Of a stretch of 64,000 nucleotides of DNA, positions 26,218 through 35,321 are shown in pieces. Source of the stretch: Candidatus Poribacteria bacterium (GTDB lineage: Bacteria; Poribacteria; WGA-4E; WGA-3G); contig JAAXGN010000115.1 of the NCBI GenBank assembly GCA_012267415.1, forward strand, positions 1-64,000, in the 5' to 3' direction. Below the pieces are notes generated by a model. The model made no database searches, was not told the DNA's origin, and worked only from the letters and a program-made list of their open reading frames with translations. The position numbers and the translations under genes are program-made. Every line of letters starts with the position of its first letter. Positions within the stretch are counted from its first letter, which is position 1.

Positions 26218-27924
26218 ATGGTAAAACTTACGGAAATGACACAGCAAGTAACCTCCGCCTTAGCACGCGGCATCAATTATCTACTAACACTTCAGCAAGA
26301 CGATGGGAGATTTGAGGGACAACTATCCGCAAGCACTTTTCCCTCCTGTGCTTACGCATGGATTCAACTTGCTCAAGGTGAAACACCATCATCGGAACAG
26401 ATAGCATGGTTCATCAATACACAGAACGAAGAGGGGGCATGGGGATTGGATACTTCAAAACAGTCCAATCCAAATGCCACGTTATTCTCAAAGTTGATTT
26501 TAGAGCAGATATCAGAAGCATCATCCCAATCGCAACTTCAAGATACGTTGTCAAAGATTCCGCATCATCCCCTTGACCTGGCACTACTAAAACTTGCTTA
26601 TGCAACATTCAATAGATTTGACTGGCGCAAACTGTCTATCTCAAAAAAAGCACTTCCATTGATGCATGTCATGAAATTCTTGAAAAGTATACCCATATTT
26701 CGTTCATTACTAAAACCTCCAAGACATAAACTCCCGCCAGTTGACCTATTCAACACCCCTTTATTTCAAGACCTGTTTATTGCCGAACAACATACATTGG
26801 TACCAGTTTTCATTTTAATCGAGCTAAATACCAGCAATCGACAGGATATATTAGAATCATTGGTAACTTGGTTAAAGCTGAAAGTATTGAGTGATGGAAG
26901 TTGGTTTCGGGTGAATTACATTACTGCATTATCCGTGTTAGCACTAATTGAAGTGAAAAAGCGTGGGGGTTCAAATCCGGAAATTAATCAACTCATCCAT
27001 AACGGTATTGAATGGTTAAAATTGACACAGAATCCAGATGGCGGATATCGCGAAGCACTTAACCTTAATGTGTGGGACACAGCATTAAGTGTTATCGCTT
27101 TATCAGAAGTAGATCCAGATTACATAACGCATACAGATGCGATAGAGAATGCTGCACAATGGCTTGTGGATCAACAGAATGAAGATGGGGGTTGGGCATT
27201 TTCCGGTATGCAGGATAGTGCATTACCCAGTGATGCGGATGACACGGCATTAGCGACACTTGCAATCATCAGATCAGAACAGAAGTCAAGAAAGACAAAT
27301 AGTGCTATAGATCAAGGGATTGCATGGCTCAAACAGAACCATGCGGAAGATGGAAGTTGGAGCACATACCAACCGGGACAGGGTGATGTTGGATGTGTTA
27401 GTATCACAGCACATGCTATTGAAACATTATTGACATATCCTGAGAATGGTGAGAACACTCCACAGGTTGCGGATGGTGTTGCATGGCTTCGCGCTGCAAT
27501 ACATAACGACGGATACTGGGACGACCTCTGGTTAGCAAAGCGAACTTATGGAACAGCATCCGCTCTTATTGCACTGGTAAAATCGGATACTGGTGACGTG
27601 CCGGAGATGAGAGAAGGTGTCAGGTGGTTAGAAAACTCACAGAACCCAGACGGTGGATGGGGTGAAGACATGTTTGGTAATCCGACACATAGCACCGTTG
27701 AACAAACTGCCTGGAGCACTTACGCGTTATTGCTTTCAGGTGCTGTTAATCCGACTATCCAGAAAGGCATTGACTATTTCATCAGACAGCAGCGAGGGAA
27801 CGGTTCTTGGCAAGAGAGTTGTGTCGGTATCTATTGGGAGATTATTGGGGGATACAGCGACCCAATTTATGCCTCGGTTTTTCCAATTTTAGCATTGAAT
27901 CAGTATCTCAAACAAACCCAATAA
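26218..27924 (+). CDS. Squalene/hopene cyclase-like protein (prenyltransferase/squalene oxidase repeats)
   Basis: A 568-aa alpha-barrel protein of the terpene cyclase superfamily. QW-type repeats are spread along it: LLTLQQDDGRFEG, LKLTQNPDGGYREAL, VDQQNEDGGWAFSG, LKQNHAEDGSWSTY, ENSQNPDGGWGEDMF and IRQQRGNGSWQESC. A DxDDTA motif (SDADDTALATLAI, near residue 340) is the catalytic acid motif of class II cyclases such as squalene-hopene cyclase. It is somewhat shorter than classical hopene cyclases (about 630 aa), so the substrate may differ. A glycosyltransferase starts about 30 nt downstream; together they could make a modified cyclic terpenoid, but this is inference. A promoter candidate lies just upstream. 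Confidence 0.85.
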   Translation: MVKLTEMTQQVTSALARGINYLLTLQQDDGRFEGQLSASTFPSCAYAWIQLAQGETPSSEQIAWFINTQNEEGAWGLDTSKQSNPNATLFSKLILEQISEASSQSQLQDTLSKIPHHPLDLALLKLAYATFNRFDWRKLSISKKALPLMHVMKFLKSIPIFRSLLKPPRHKLPPVDLFNTPLFQDLFIAEQHTLVPVFILIELNTSNRQDILESLVTWLKLKVLSDGSWFRVNYITALSVLALIEVKKRGGSNPEINQLIHNGIEWLKLTQNPDGGYREALNLNVWDTALSVIALSEVDPDYITHTDAIENAAQWLVDQQNEDGGWAFSGMQDSALPSDADDTALATLAIIRSEQKSRKTNSAIDQGIAWLKQNHAEDGSWSTYQPGQGDVGCVSITAHAIETLLTYPENGENTPQVADGVAWLRAAIHNDGYWDDLWLAKRTYGTASALIALVKSDTGDVPEMREGVRWLENSQNPDGGWGEDMFGNPTHSTVEQTAWSTYALLLSGAVNPTIQKGIDYFIRQQRGNGSWQESCVGIYWEIIGGYSDPIYASVFPILALNQYLKQTQ

Positions 27925-27955
27925 TGAGATTTTCTATTAGATGTGGCTTTTTTAT

Positions 27956-28627
27956 ATGATATCGGTCATTATGCCAATATTGAACGAAGCAAAGATATTG
28001 GATAGAACACTTGCCAAACTCCAAGATGAACTGAAGAATCATGAATTGATTGTCGTAGACGGTGGGAGTACTGACGGTTCAATAGAAATTGCTGAGAAGT
28101 ATGGTAGGGTTGTAAAATCTGATCGCGGTAGAGCAAAACAACTCAATGCAGGTGCAAAGGCGGCTTCAGGTTCAATTCTGGTTTTTTTACACGCTGATGT
28201 CGGGCTTGAACAAGGAGCATTATGTGCTATCAAGCGAACATTGTCCTTAGGATATGTTGGTGGCGGGTTCCTTCAAAAGATCAACGGGAAGAGTCCCCTA
28301 TACCGCATCATTGAGCTTACAGCCAATCTGCGTGGGAAATATCAGAAAATTTTCTACGGTGACAGTGGCATATTCTTGTCAAAGAAGGACTTTGAGAGAC
28401 TTGGCGGATTCCCAGATGTTCCGATTATGGAGGAGATAGCGTTTTCCAAGAATTTGCGGAAACTCGGTAAAACCAAAATGATAGAACCCCGAATTCATAT
28501 TTCTCCTCGTAGATGGCAGGCGAAGGGTATTATCCGGACAACAATAACAAACTGGTTTATCACGTTCCTTTATAATTGCGGGTATCCTTTGGAACGACTC
28601 GCAAAACTATACCAAGATATCCGATAG
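27956..28627 (+). CDS. Family 2 glycosyltransferase (TIGR04283-like)
   Basis: A GT-A fold glycosyltransferase. MISVIMPILNEAKILDRTLA opens the nucleotide-sugar domain, VVDGGSTDGSIEIAEKY and SDRGRAKQLNAGAKAASG follow, and FLHADV supplies the DxD-like metal site. GDSGIFLSKKDFERLGGFP and IMEEIAFSKNLRKLGK are typical of the small TIGR04283 group. About 224 aa, normal for that group, with no membrane anchor at the N-terminus. ATG 27956 is chosen because the conserved sequence begins there. It is 31 nt downstream of the cyclase-like gene and ends before a bidirectional terminator. The acceptor is unknown. Confidence 0.85.
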   Translation: MISVIMPILNEAKILDRTLAKLQDELKNHELIVVDGGSTDGSIEIAEKYGRVVKSDRGRAKQLNAGAKAASGSILVFLHADVGLEQGALCAIKRTLSLGYVGGGFLQKINGKSPLYRIIELTANLRGKYQKIFYGDSGIFLSKKDFERLGGFPDVPIMEEIAFSKNLRKLGKTKMIEPRIHISPRRWQAKGIIRTTITNWFITFLYNCGYPLERLAKLYQDIR

Positions 28628-28635
28628 AATTGAAA

Positions 28636-28669
28636 AAAGCGGGAACAGCAGAATAACTGTACCCGCTTT
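28636..28669. terminator. Bidirectional terminator
   Basis: A strong hairpin, AAAGCGGG/CCCGCTTT extended by ACAG/CTGT, lies between two convergent genes. The stem is flanked by A and T runs suitable for termination in both directions. Confidence 0.75.
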
Positions 28670-28685
28670 AGGTCATTGATTGAGA

Positions 28686-29552
28686 TTAACGATTTACTTT
28701 AAGATGTCCCCACGTGGTTGACAACTTGCCATCCGCATGGACGTCTAATGTAGCGTTTTCCGATAACCAATTTTCAATAAATTCAGCGACCCCAATACCG
28801 CGTGGGTCGGTACCCGTCCAATTTGGGATAGTAGCTTGCCACATAGCGGCGATCATACCATTGCCATCTTCACCTGCTTCTTTACTAATGGCTACTGCCG
28901 GATCGGCATTATTTGCGTCTTCCTGTGCGAAAATAACGACATCCCAATTAGAGTTGGCGAGTTGGTCCACATGCCAAGGACGAATTGAGCGAAATGGTTT
29001 AAGCGATGGAATATATTTCTCACCAAGTGCTGTTGGTGTCTGATTTCCGGTTCCGCGCTCATTAAAGTCCAAACCTGGTATGTCAAAAACATTCGCAGCA
29101 CCACCAGCTCCATTTTCCGCGCTTCGGACACCACCTTCATAACTCATGTAGAAGATCCAGTCAGCAACATTTATCACTATATTACCGGCTTCTATAAAGT
29201 TCTCGACATTGGACCCGTCTGGTTTCGCGTTCGGAAATGGATAAAGTGAACTGGGAGCAGTACCACAGGCAAGAAGGATAACGTCTTGTCGTCCATTACC
29301 TGTGTGTGCTTTACACCACTCAGCAAGCGGAGAATCATCTCCCACTTCATCTCCATCCCCAAAATCTTGTATAGAATTAAAGAGAGCCTTAACACCCTCA
29401 TGGTTCATCACAAGTTCTGTGTTGGCTTCTACAGCAGCCGCAGAAATCCAACCAGGATTTGAAGGACCAGAGTAAATTGCCAGGTCACCAGCATAAATCA
29501 TTGTCACACTTAAGAAAAATGTGACGGTTAGTATACAAAAATAACGTTTCAT
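28686..29552 (-). CDS. Secreted protein of unknown function, GATase-like fold suspected
   Basis: The start MKRYFCILTVTFFLSVTMIY gives a signal peptide cleaved near YAG, with AGGAGG about 14 nt upstream; the track start at 29627 is rejected. The mature part begins DLAIYSGPSNPGWISAAAVE and contains VILLACGTAPSSLYPFPNAK and NIVINVADWIFYMSYEGG, an alternating beta-alpha pattern reminiscent of ThuA or glutamine-amidotransferase-like domains. The catalytic triad is not evident beyond a lone Cys (LACGTAP), so activity is uncertain. I do not recognise a named family with confidence. It converges with the glycosyltransferase gene and has no operon partner. Confidence 0.7.
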   Translation of the reverse strand: MKRYFCILTVTFFLSVTMIYAGDLAIYSGPSNPGWISAAAVEANTELVMNHEGVKALFNSIQDFGDGDEVGDDSPLAEWCKAHTGNGRQDVILLACGTAPSSLYPFPNAKPDGSNVENFIEAGNIVINVADWIFYMSYEGGVRSAENGAGGAANVFDIPGLDFNERGTGNQTPTALGEKYIPSLKPFRSIRPWHVDQLANSNWDVVIFAQEDANNADPAVAISKEAGEDGNGMIAAMWQATIPNWTGTDPRGIGVAEFIENWLSENATLDVHADGKLSTTWGHLKVNR

Positions 29553-29766
29553 TATTGGCAAATACCTCCTATAGAATATATAAAACTGAATATTAAAGGA
29601 CATCGTATTGTCCTCTTCCTTAGGCAACCTATCAAATTTGACAAATTAAGTCAAGAAAAATTTTTTGTCAATGAACGAACGGGTGCGTACAGTTTTTGGC
29701 ATGACGTCATGATGAATGTCATACTGCACAAAAAAGTATCTGCTCAGAATTTGGCGTTATCAAACC

Positions 29767-29915
29767 GTAGCACATTCATCTTGATTGTGCAACGAACCAC
29801 GTCAAACCACGCGATAATGTATCTGCTACGGATTGGGTCTTATCAATGTTGGGCAGAGAGGGGCATTGAAAGATGGTTGTTATCCAAAGAAGCACAATCA
29901 AGATGAATGTGCTAC
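29767..29915. repeat. Perfect 24-bp inverted repeat pair with GTAG/CTAC ends
   Basis: The left arm 29767-29790 (beginning GTAGCACATTCATCTTG) is exactly complementary to the right arm 29892-29915 (ending GATGAATGTGCTAC), with a 101-nt unrelated middle. A related half copy lies at 1232-1255. The track ORFs here (29709-29906, 29907-30116) are read-throughs of the repeat and not genes. The rest of the 29628-30033 gap shows nothing else clear. Confidence 0.75.
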
Positions 29916-30033
29916 AGCTGTCCGACGCTGTTTGTTGAGTGGAGAGGGATAATGATGGGAAAATGTTTTAGAAAGAAGCACAATTACATGCCAAAAACTT
30001 TACACACTCATGTTGTGTCTATGAACGACACTA

Positions 30034-30062
30034 TTGACTTCAATCTCTTGATCTGCTATACT
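30034..30062 (+). promoter_or_regulatory. Promoter of the MNT-HEPN gene
   Basis: TTGACT and TATACT are separated by 17 nt; the -10 ends about 20 nt before the start codon, so the leader would be very short. Confidence 0.65.
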
Positions 30063-30081
30063 GATTGTATGGAGAAATATT

Positions 30082-30855
30082 ATGGTTACCAAGAAAGACA
30101 TTCAGGCGACATGTGATGACATTGTTCGTGAATTTGCTCCGTTACAGGTTATTCTGTTTGGTTCTCACGCGTATGGAACACCGACAGAAGACTCGGATGT
30201 AGATTTATTGGTTGTGATGGATATACCGGAGTCGGAAACGACTCGTCAAGCGGGAGAGATTTGGCAGCGCATCCCTCGACGCTTTAACATGGATCTGTTA
30301 GTGCGTTCTCCAAAGGAGATTGCATATCGGGTTTCTCATAACGACTGGTTCTTGCGTCAAATCACAGAAAAAGGTGAAGTGCTTTATGAATCTGTTGCGA
30401 GCGCGTACAATGTGGAAGGCAAAGCAGATGGACATATCAAGGAAGAAACTCTCATGAATCCATTAACCATTGAGTGGACAGAGAAAGCTGAAAAAGACTA
30501 TGCTGCGATATTGTTGCATCAACAGGTTGAATCACCAGACTTGGACTTTATCTGTTTCCATGCACAACAGTGTATTGAAAAATACTTAAAAGCTTGGATT
30601 CAAGAGGCAAATATTAATCTTCTGAAATCACATGATTTGATAGGTCTGTTAGGACTGATACTTCCTACTATACCGGACTGGCAAACTTGGCGAACCGATT
30701 TTGAGATTATCTCCCCTTATGCCGTGGAGTTTCGCTATCCCGGTAAATCAGCAGCAACTGCTGAGAATGCGGAACATGCTGTGAAAACTTGTAAAATAGT
30801 TCGCTATGAAGTGAGAAGATCGTTGAAATTGCCTCAAGTAGATTCAATCAATTAG
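30082..30855 (+). CDS. Fused MNT nucleotidyltransferase - HEPN domain protein
   Basis: One 257-aa protein carries both halves of what is usually a two-gene toxin-antitoxin pair. Residues about 1-110 are a minimal nucleotidyltransferase: VILFGSHAYGTPTEDSDVDL has the GS and DxD catalytic motifs. Residues about 130-250 are a HEPN domain (YAAILLHQQVESPDLDFICF, HAQQCIEKYLKAWIQEA, SHDLIGLLGL, EFRYPG, AVKTCKIVRYEVRR). In split systems MNT modifies or silences the HEPN RNase. A clear R-x4-6-H ribonuclease motif was not found in the HEPN half, so it may be inactive or of the non-nucleolytic sort. A GGAG site and a strong promoter with a very short leader precede it. It is a single-gene unit with a REP-like hairpin pair downstream. 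Confidence 0.82.
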   Translation: MVTKKDIQATCDDIVREFAPLQVILFGSHAYGTPTEDSDVDLLVVMDIPESETTRQAGEIWQRIPRRFNMDLLVRSPKEIAYRVSHNDWFLRQITEKGEVLYESVASAYNVEGKADGHIKEETLMNPLTIEWTEKAEKDYAAILLHQQVESPDLDFICFHAQQCIEKYLKAWIQEANINLLKSHDLIGLLGLILPTIPDWQTWRTDFEIISPYAVEFRYPGKSAATAENAEHAVKTCKIVRYEVRRSLKLPQVDSIN

Positions 30856-30933
30856 GACAGATTCTGGGTAAAAATTAGAGAAAACAATAATACCTATTGT
30901 TCTGTCCAGTTTAATACTGCAGTAACCCCGTTC

Positions 30934-30994
30934 GTAGTAGGGCAATTCATTGCCCGTTCTCTTTTCAAAAACGGGCAATGAATTGCCCTACTAC
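30934..30994. repeat. Inverted pair of REP-like hairpins (GGGCAATTCATTGCCC type)
   Basis: GTAGTAGGGCAATTCATTGC and its exact complement are separated by 11 nt, giving a long perfect cruciform with 25-nt arms (28 nt including the outer bases). A single arm recurs inside the secretion operon at 38679-38700. It lies between convergent genes and could serve as a terminator. Confidence 0.75.
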
Positions 30995-31032
30995 GAACTA
31001 ATTCACAATGTAATTTAAAGGTAGACAGTCTA

Positions 31033-34026
31033 CTATTCAGTTGCATCTTTTAATTCTTCCATACCATTCTTCAACCAATCCTCATTTTTTTCTTTCAACT
31101 TTTCAAGGTCGGCAGGATTCTTTATGTCAATGATATGAGGTGTTATTAAGAATACAATCTCTGTATCTTGCACTTCAGTTTCAGTACTCTTGAAGAGTCT
31201 TCCGAGTAAAGGAATGTCACCAAGAATAGGCACTTTGTTCTCTACCTGCTTCTGCTTCTTACGTATAATACCACCCACGATCAACTGCTGTCCATCTTCT
31301 ACATCAATATAGACACTAAGGCTATTGTCATCGGTTATTGGGGCATTAAAATCAGTAAACTCAATAAAATTACTTGCACTGATGTTTGTTATATCTAACC
31401 CAATTGTCCGCTTCCCATCTTCTCCTGCTTGCGATTTTGCGATGTATGGTGTCAGACTGATATTGATACCTACTGGCGGATCAATAAAGTCGTAGTTGAA
31501 TAGCGGTTGCGTTGCAGTATCACCAAGAATACTGTTCGTGTCAACACTCTGGAGATATGGAATTCTGCGACCACTGCTCCATGTGGCAGGACGACTATCA
31601 CGGGTCGTAATTGTAGGCGTGGACAATGTCTTTACTTTATTCTCACGAATCAGTGTGTGAAGAAGTGCCATGTATTCTCTGGTTACCAGACTGTAATTGA
31701 AACCAGATATTTCTTGTGTGAGACCGAGTTGTGCATCTGCTTCACCAATCAATGGATTATCCGGTGCAAGTTCAAGACCCCCCAACCTTCTTTCATTCGC
31801 AGTAACTTCAATACCCAGTTTAGTTGCTTCATCAAGTGTTACTTCAAGGATCTTAATGTCAATTCGAACCTGTCCTCGGACAAAATCGAGCTGCTTTATG
31901 AGGAGTTTCACCTGTTCCATATAGCGGCGTCGCGTGGTTACGACAAGCGAGTTCGTATCTGGATCAGCATAGACAGTTACCTTACCATACAACGAGTTGA
32001 TGTCGGTCGGTTCGTCAGCAGTAGTCGCTTGCCTGAAGAATCTTCCAAAACCGAACCCGTCATCTTCAGACTGTTGGTCTTGCCACACCTGTGAAAGCAG
32101 TGTCGCAATCGCATCTGCTGTGGCGTATTCCAGACGAATTGTCTCTGTAATCTCTACCTGATCCTCTGGGGTAGGGACGTCAATCTGTTTGATGAATGCT
32201 TCAATCATGTCAAAGTTTCGTTTTGTTCCTGTTGATACAATGACAGCATTCAGATTTACAAAAGGTTCGGCGGAAACATTTCCTGCCAATGAACCTTGCG
32301 TCTGTGATTGTGTAGATGTCTGACCTCGGTTGCGAATCCACCACCAGTCATCATCCCATCTATTGCTCGTACCACCAGTGTTTCCACCATAATGGGAATT
32401 GAGTAAATTTGCAACGTTTTCCGCATCAGCATATTTCAGACGAAATATCTTGGTCCCCCACTCCTGCTCAGGCATGCTAACATCAAGCTCTTCAATAAGA
32501 CCGTCTATCATTTCAAAATTTTGCTTAGCAGTTGAGATAATAAGTGCATTCAACCTTGCATCAAAAACAATATTCACTTGTCCTTGGACGCCAAATCCAC
32601 CTTCAGATGAAGAATCATCACCTCTACCTCTTTCCCACCATGGTCGATCCTCGTCATCACCGGCACCCGCTTCGAATAGGTCATCTAAAAGGGTCTTGAG
32701 ACCTTCAGCGTTGGCATTTTTTAGCAAGTACTTCTTATATTCTTGCTGTGACTGTTCCTGATCCAATTCGTTGATAATCTTATCTATGAGCACAAAATTA
32801 CGCGAGTCTGACGAAACAATGACCAAGTTTAAACGGTCATCCCTTGTGATATTGACCAAACCGACAATGCCTTGGAAGATATTTTCAGGATTTCTTCTAT
32901 CCCGTCTATAGGTAAGCATTTCCAAAATATCTTCTCTGTCAAAAGACCTTCTACCGTTACGTATATTCTCACCAGTGATAAGTTCTTCAAGCGTGGTAGC
33001 AACATCTTCTGCTGAAGCATACTGAAGGCGATAGGTTTTGATTTCTGTACTCAGTTCAGGTGCGGTATCAAGGTGTCGAATTATTTCTTGAACAATAACA
33101 AGGTTATCCTCAGATGCTTTTATAATCACAGAGTTTGAGTTTTCATCTGCAAACACCTTAATATAGCCTTCAACTATTTCTATACCTAATCCTTCTTCTA
33201 ATGCTTGCTTAATCTCCTCAGGATCAACACCTATGGGCACGCTTGCTTTTATATCTTCCTCATCATCATTTTCATCAAACAGGTTATCCATTGTATTCTC
33301 TATTGATGTCGCATCTGCATACGCTAACGGCATAATAGCGATTTTTAAAGACGAAGGGTCTCCTGCATCCGCGAACTGTAATATGTTAACGGCTCTCCGG
33401 ACAGTTGAGGATACATCCGTTATTACCAAAGCGTTGTTTGTAGCATCCGCAAAAATATTCGCTTGTTTATTCAACAAAGGTTTCAGAGCATTGACTTGTT
33501 CAGTAGCATCAGCATTTTGAAGTTGGATGATATAGGTCTGAATCTCATCAGTCATATCAACTAATTCTGGATTAGCTTCAATGATCTTTACTGGAACATT
33601 CATTGCAGTTGCTTTCTCAAATGTCGTTACAAGCAACGTGCTATCAACTCGGACAAATGTGAGGTCGTACTGTGCAAGTACGGTCTTAATTTTCTCTATC
33701 ACTTCATCAAGTGTAACATTGTTCAGATTTATCAAAGCAAATGGTTTGCCTGAAATATCTCCTTCGTTGGCGATAATGGTTAGATCGGTTTGTTGAGATA
33801 ACCATTCAAGTACCGTTTTCAGATCTCGACTTGTAAAGTTGAACGTAAACGTAAGCGGTTCTCCAGTTTCTTCATCCCGTGTAGTAACTTCCATCTGTCC
33901 CTGGTTCTGTGCATGTCCATCATCTGGCAATCCAGCTATCAAGCAGAAACCTATCAGCACAACTAAGCAGATTCTCATTTTTTGTTCAAACATCAAGCAA
34001 ACTAAATCCTTGCATATTTTCATCAT
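31033..34026 (-). CDS. gspD: Type II secretion secretin with expanded N1-like repeats
   Basis: GspD forms the outer membrane channel. A signal peptide (MRICLVVLIGFCLIAGL..GHA) leads to an N0-like domain at about residues 45-135. Then come about six N1/secretin-N-like repeats, each ending in a D..N..V(I/V)(S/T)....F..I..(L/I)D pattern: FADATNNALVITD, FADENSNSVIIKA, TRDDRLNLVIVSS, FDARLNALIIST, FVNLNAVIVST and YADPDTNSLVVTT. Standard GspD has three N domains. The secretin core has VDIKILEVTLDEATKLGIEV-like strands, WSSGRRIPYL and VGGIIRKKQ..VPILGDIPLLGRLFK. 997 aa is much longer than the usual 650-750. The start overlaps the preceding stop by 4 nt. A Gly/Asp/Trp-rich spacer in repeats 4-5 adds bulk. 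It is the last gene of the operon. Confidence 0.92.
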   Translation of the reverse strand: MMKICKDLVCLMFEQKMRICLVVLIGFCLIAGLPDDGHAQNQGQMEVTTRDEETGEPLTFTFNFTSRDLKTVLEWLSQQTDLTIIANEGDISGKPFALINLNNVTLDEVIEKIKTVLAQYDLTFVRVDSTLLVTTFEKATAMNVPVKIIEANPELVDMTDEIQTYIIQLQNADATEQVNALKPLLNKQANIFADATNNALVITDVSSTVRRAVNILQFADAGDPSSLKIAIMPLAYADATSIENTMDNLFDENDDEEDIKASVPIGVDPEEIKQALEEGLGIEIVEGYIKVFADENSNSVIIKASEDNLVIVQEIIRHLDTAPELSTEIKTYRLQYASAEDVATTLEELITGENIRNGRRSFDREDILEMLTYRRDRRNPENIFQGIVGLVNITRDDRLNLVIVSSDSRNFVLIDKIINELDQEQSQQEYKKYLLKNANAEGLKTLLDDLFEAGAGDDEDRPWWERGRGDDSSSEGGFGVQGQVNIVFDARLNALIISTAKQNFEMIDGLIEELDVSMPEQEWGTKIFRLKYADAENVANLLNSHYGGNTGGTSNRWDDDWWWIRNRGQTSTQSQTQGSLAGNVSAEPFVNLNAVIVSTGTKRNFDMIEAFIKQIDVPTPEDQVEITETIRLEYATADAIATLLSQVWQDQQSEDDGFGFGRFFRQATTADEPTDINSLYGKVTVYADPDTNSLVVTTRRRYMEQVKLLIKQLDFVRGQVRIDIKILEVTLDEATKLGIEVTANERRLGGLELAPDNPLIGEADAQLGLTQEISGFNYSLVTREYMALLHTLIRENKVKTLSTPTITTRDSRPATWSSGRRIPYLQSVDTNSILGDTATQPLFNYDFIDPPVGINISLTPYIAKSQAGEDGKRTIGLDITNISASNFIEFTDFNAPITDDNSLSVYIDVEDGQQLIVGGIIRKKQKQVENKVPILGDIPLLGRLFKSTETEVQDTEIVFLITPHIIDIKNPADLEKLKEKNEDWLKNGMEELKDATE

Positions 34027-35276
34027 TGATAAACCCTCGCAATCATAAGTACATCTACGTTTATTTTATTATCTCTATCGGTGGAAACTTTTAGGTCTCT
34101 TACCATCAACCACTTTGTTTTCGTTTCAATTAAACGATTTAACTTAACAAGCTTATCTAATTCAGTTTTAAACTTCACTTTAATCGTATAACTATCTGGT
34201 GAATAAGTGGTAGGAGCCAATTGCAGCTTCTGGGTAAGATCGGTGATCTGATATTGAATCTGTTCAAGATATACAAGTAGATCCGATGTCAGTTGATCCC
34301 TATTCAGTTCCACTACATCATTATCTATTAGATTTGTTAATTTCATTAAAATATCACTATTCGGACGAAAGTTATAGGTAACGGTAGGTTTCTTGGCACC
34401 AATACCGAAGAAACCTGGCGTAGCCACAGTTTCTGTCTTAAAATATTCACTTTCAAAAAGACCTGTGTCTGCACCGACAAGATGCTGTTCTACCTTCGTT
34501 AACAGTAGTTCTATGAGTTCAATCCTTATAGAACTTGGTATAGATTCCGGGAGAGAAGCAAACTCCCATTTTGATGCATCATCTTCCTGTGCATCAGATC
34601 CCATCTGTTCCTTCTCTGTAGCATCGGAAGTTTGAGTAGCCTCAGACTCTTCGTTCTCTTCCTGTTCAACATTATCCTGAACGTCATGTTCTGCTTCTTC
34701 AGTATCCTCTGTTTCTTCTGCTTCTTCAAGGTCCTCTTCACCTAACCATGCATTCATCAACGTATCCATCATATCCTCTTCAGTGTATGATTCATCTGCT
34801 ATTTCAGCTTCCATTTCAGATGTTAGTATTTCACGTTCTGCTTCTAATTTGTTCTGGTAAAGAAGGACAATCAGGTTGCGTCTGGCTTGCGTTGTGAGTG
34901 GTTCAGATTTCTTTCCTGGCACAGGTTCTATATTCAATTGATAGTTACGTGGGATGCCAGCCTCTCTAATAATCCCATTGATCTTTTTTCGAACAACTGT
35001 ATTCGGAAAATCATCCGTAAAAATATTAGTGCCTTCACTATTATCTGCAAGACCGACTTTTTGATATAGTCCTGACTGAATAGGTTTAAGTAATTCAGAT
35101 GCCATTACCAAGTCTTTAGTAGATTGTAGGTTTATCTGCTTAGACTCAAACTCAGGATTGGAAACTAATTTATACATGTCTGGTCCCCATTGCGTCGCTA
35201 CAGCGATAATAAGGACGACACCTAAGATTCCTATTAATAATTTTGTCGTATTTGTAAGTTGAAGATTCAAGTTCAT
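34023..35276 (-). CDS. Type II secretion inner-membrane protein, GspM-like position
   Basis: A bitopic protein: a short cytoplasmic N-terminus (MNLNLQLTNTTK), one membrane segment (LLIGILGVVLIIAVA) and a periplasmic part of about 390 aa. The middle holds an extremely acidic low-complexity stretch (EEDLEEAEETEDTEEAEHD and onward, about residues 175-235). The C-terminal 100 residues have the alpha-beta character of PilO/GspM-like ferredoxin folds (QIQYQITDLTQKLQLA, YTIKVKFKTELDKLVKLNRL, WLMVRDLKVSTD). Position after the GspL-like gene and 4-nt overlap with gspD support a GspM role, though the length is about twice the usual. AGGA lies upstream of the ATG. Confidence 0.65.
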   Translation of the reverse strand: MNLNLQLTNTTKLLIGILGVVLIIAVATQWGPDMYKLVSNPEFESKQINLQSTKDLVMASELLKPIQSGLYQKVGLADNSEGTNIFTDDFPNTVVRKKINGIIREAGIPRNYQLNIEPVPGKKSEPLTTQARRNLIVLLYQNKLEAEREILTSEMEAEIADESYTEEDMMDTLMNAWLGEEDLEEAEETEDTEEAEHDVQDNVEQEENEESEATQTSDATEKEQMGSDAQEDDASKWEFASLPESIPSSIRIELIELLLTKVEQHLVGADTGLFESEYFKTETVATPGFFGIGAKKPTVTYNFRPNSDILMKLTNLIDNDVVELNRDQLTSDLLVYLEQIQYQITDLTQKLQLAPTTYSPDSYTIKVKFKTELDKLVKLNRLIETKTKWLMVRDLKVSTDRDNKINVDVLMIARVYQ

Positions 35277-35321
35277 TTCTGTTGTATCCTTCTATATGCA
35301 TTATCGTTGGAGCCAGGTTTC

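Noticed and set aside
29709-30116. Two plus-strand ORFs upstream of the MNT-HEPN gene
   Set aside because: Both read through the 24-bp inverted repeat and one overlaps the real start and promoter of the MNT-HEPN gene; the translations have no protein-like character.
31507-32094. 195-aa ORF on the plus strand inside gspD
   Set aside because: It is antisense to conserved secretin sequence and lacks a start signal or protein-like pattern.
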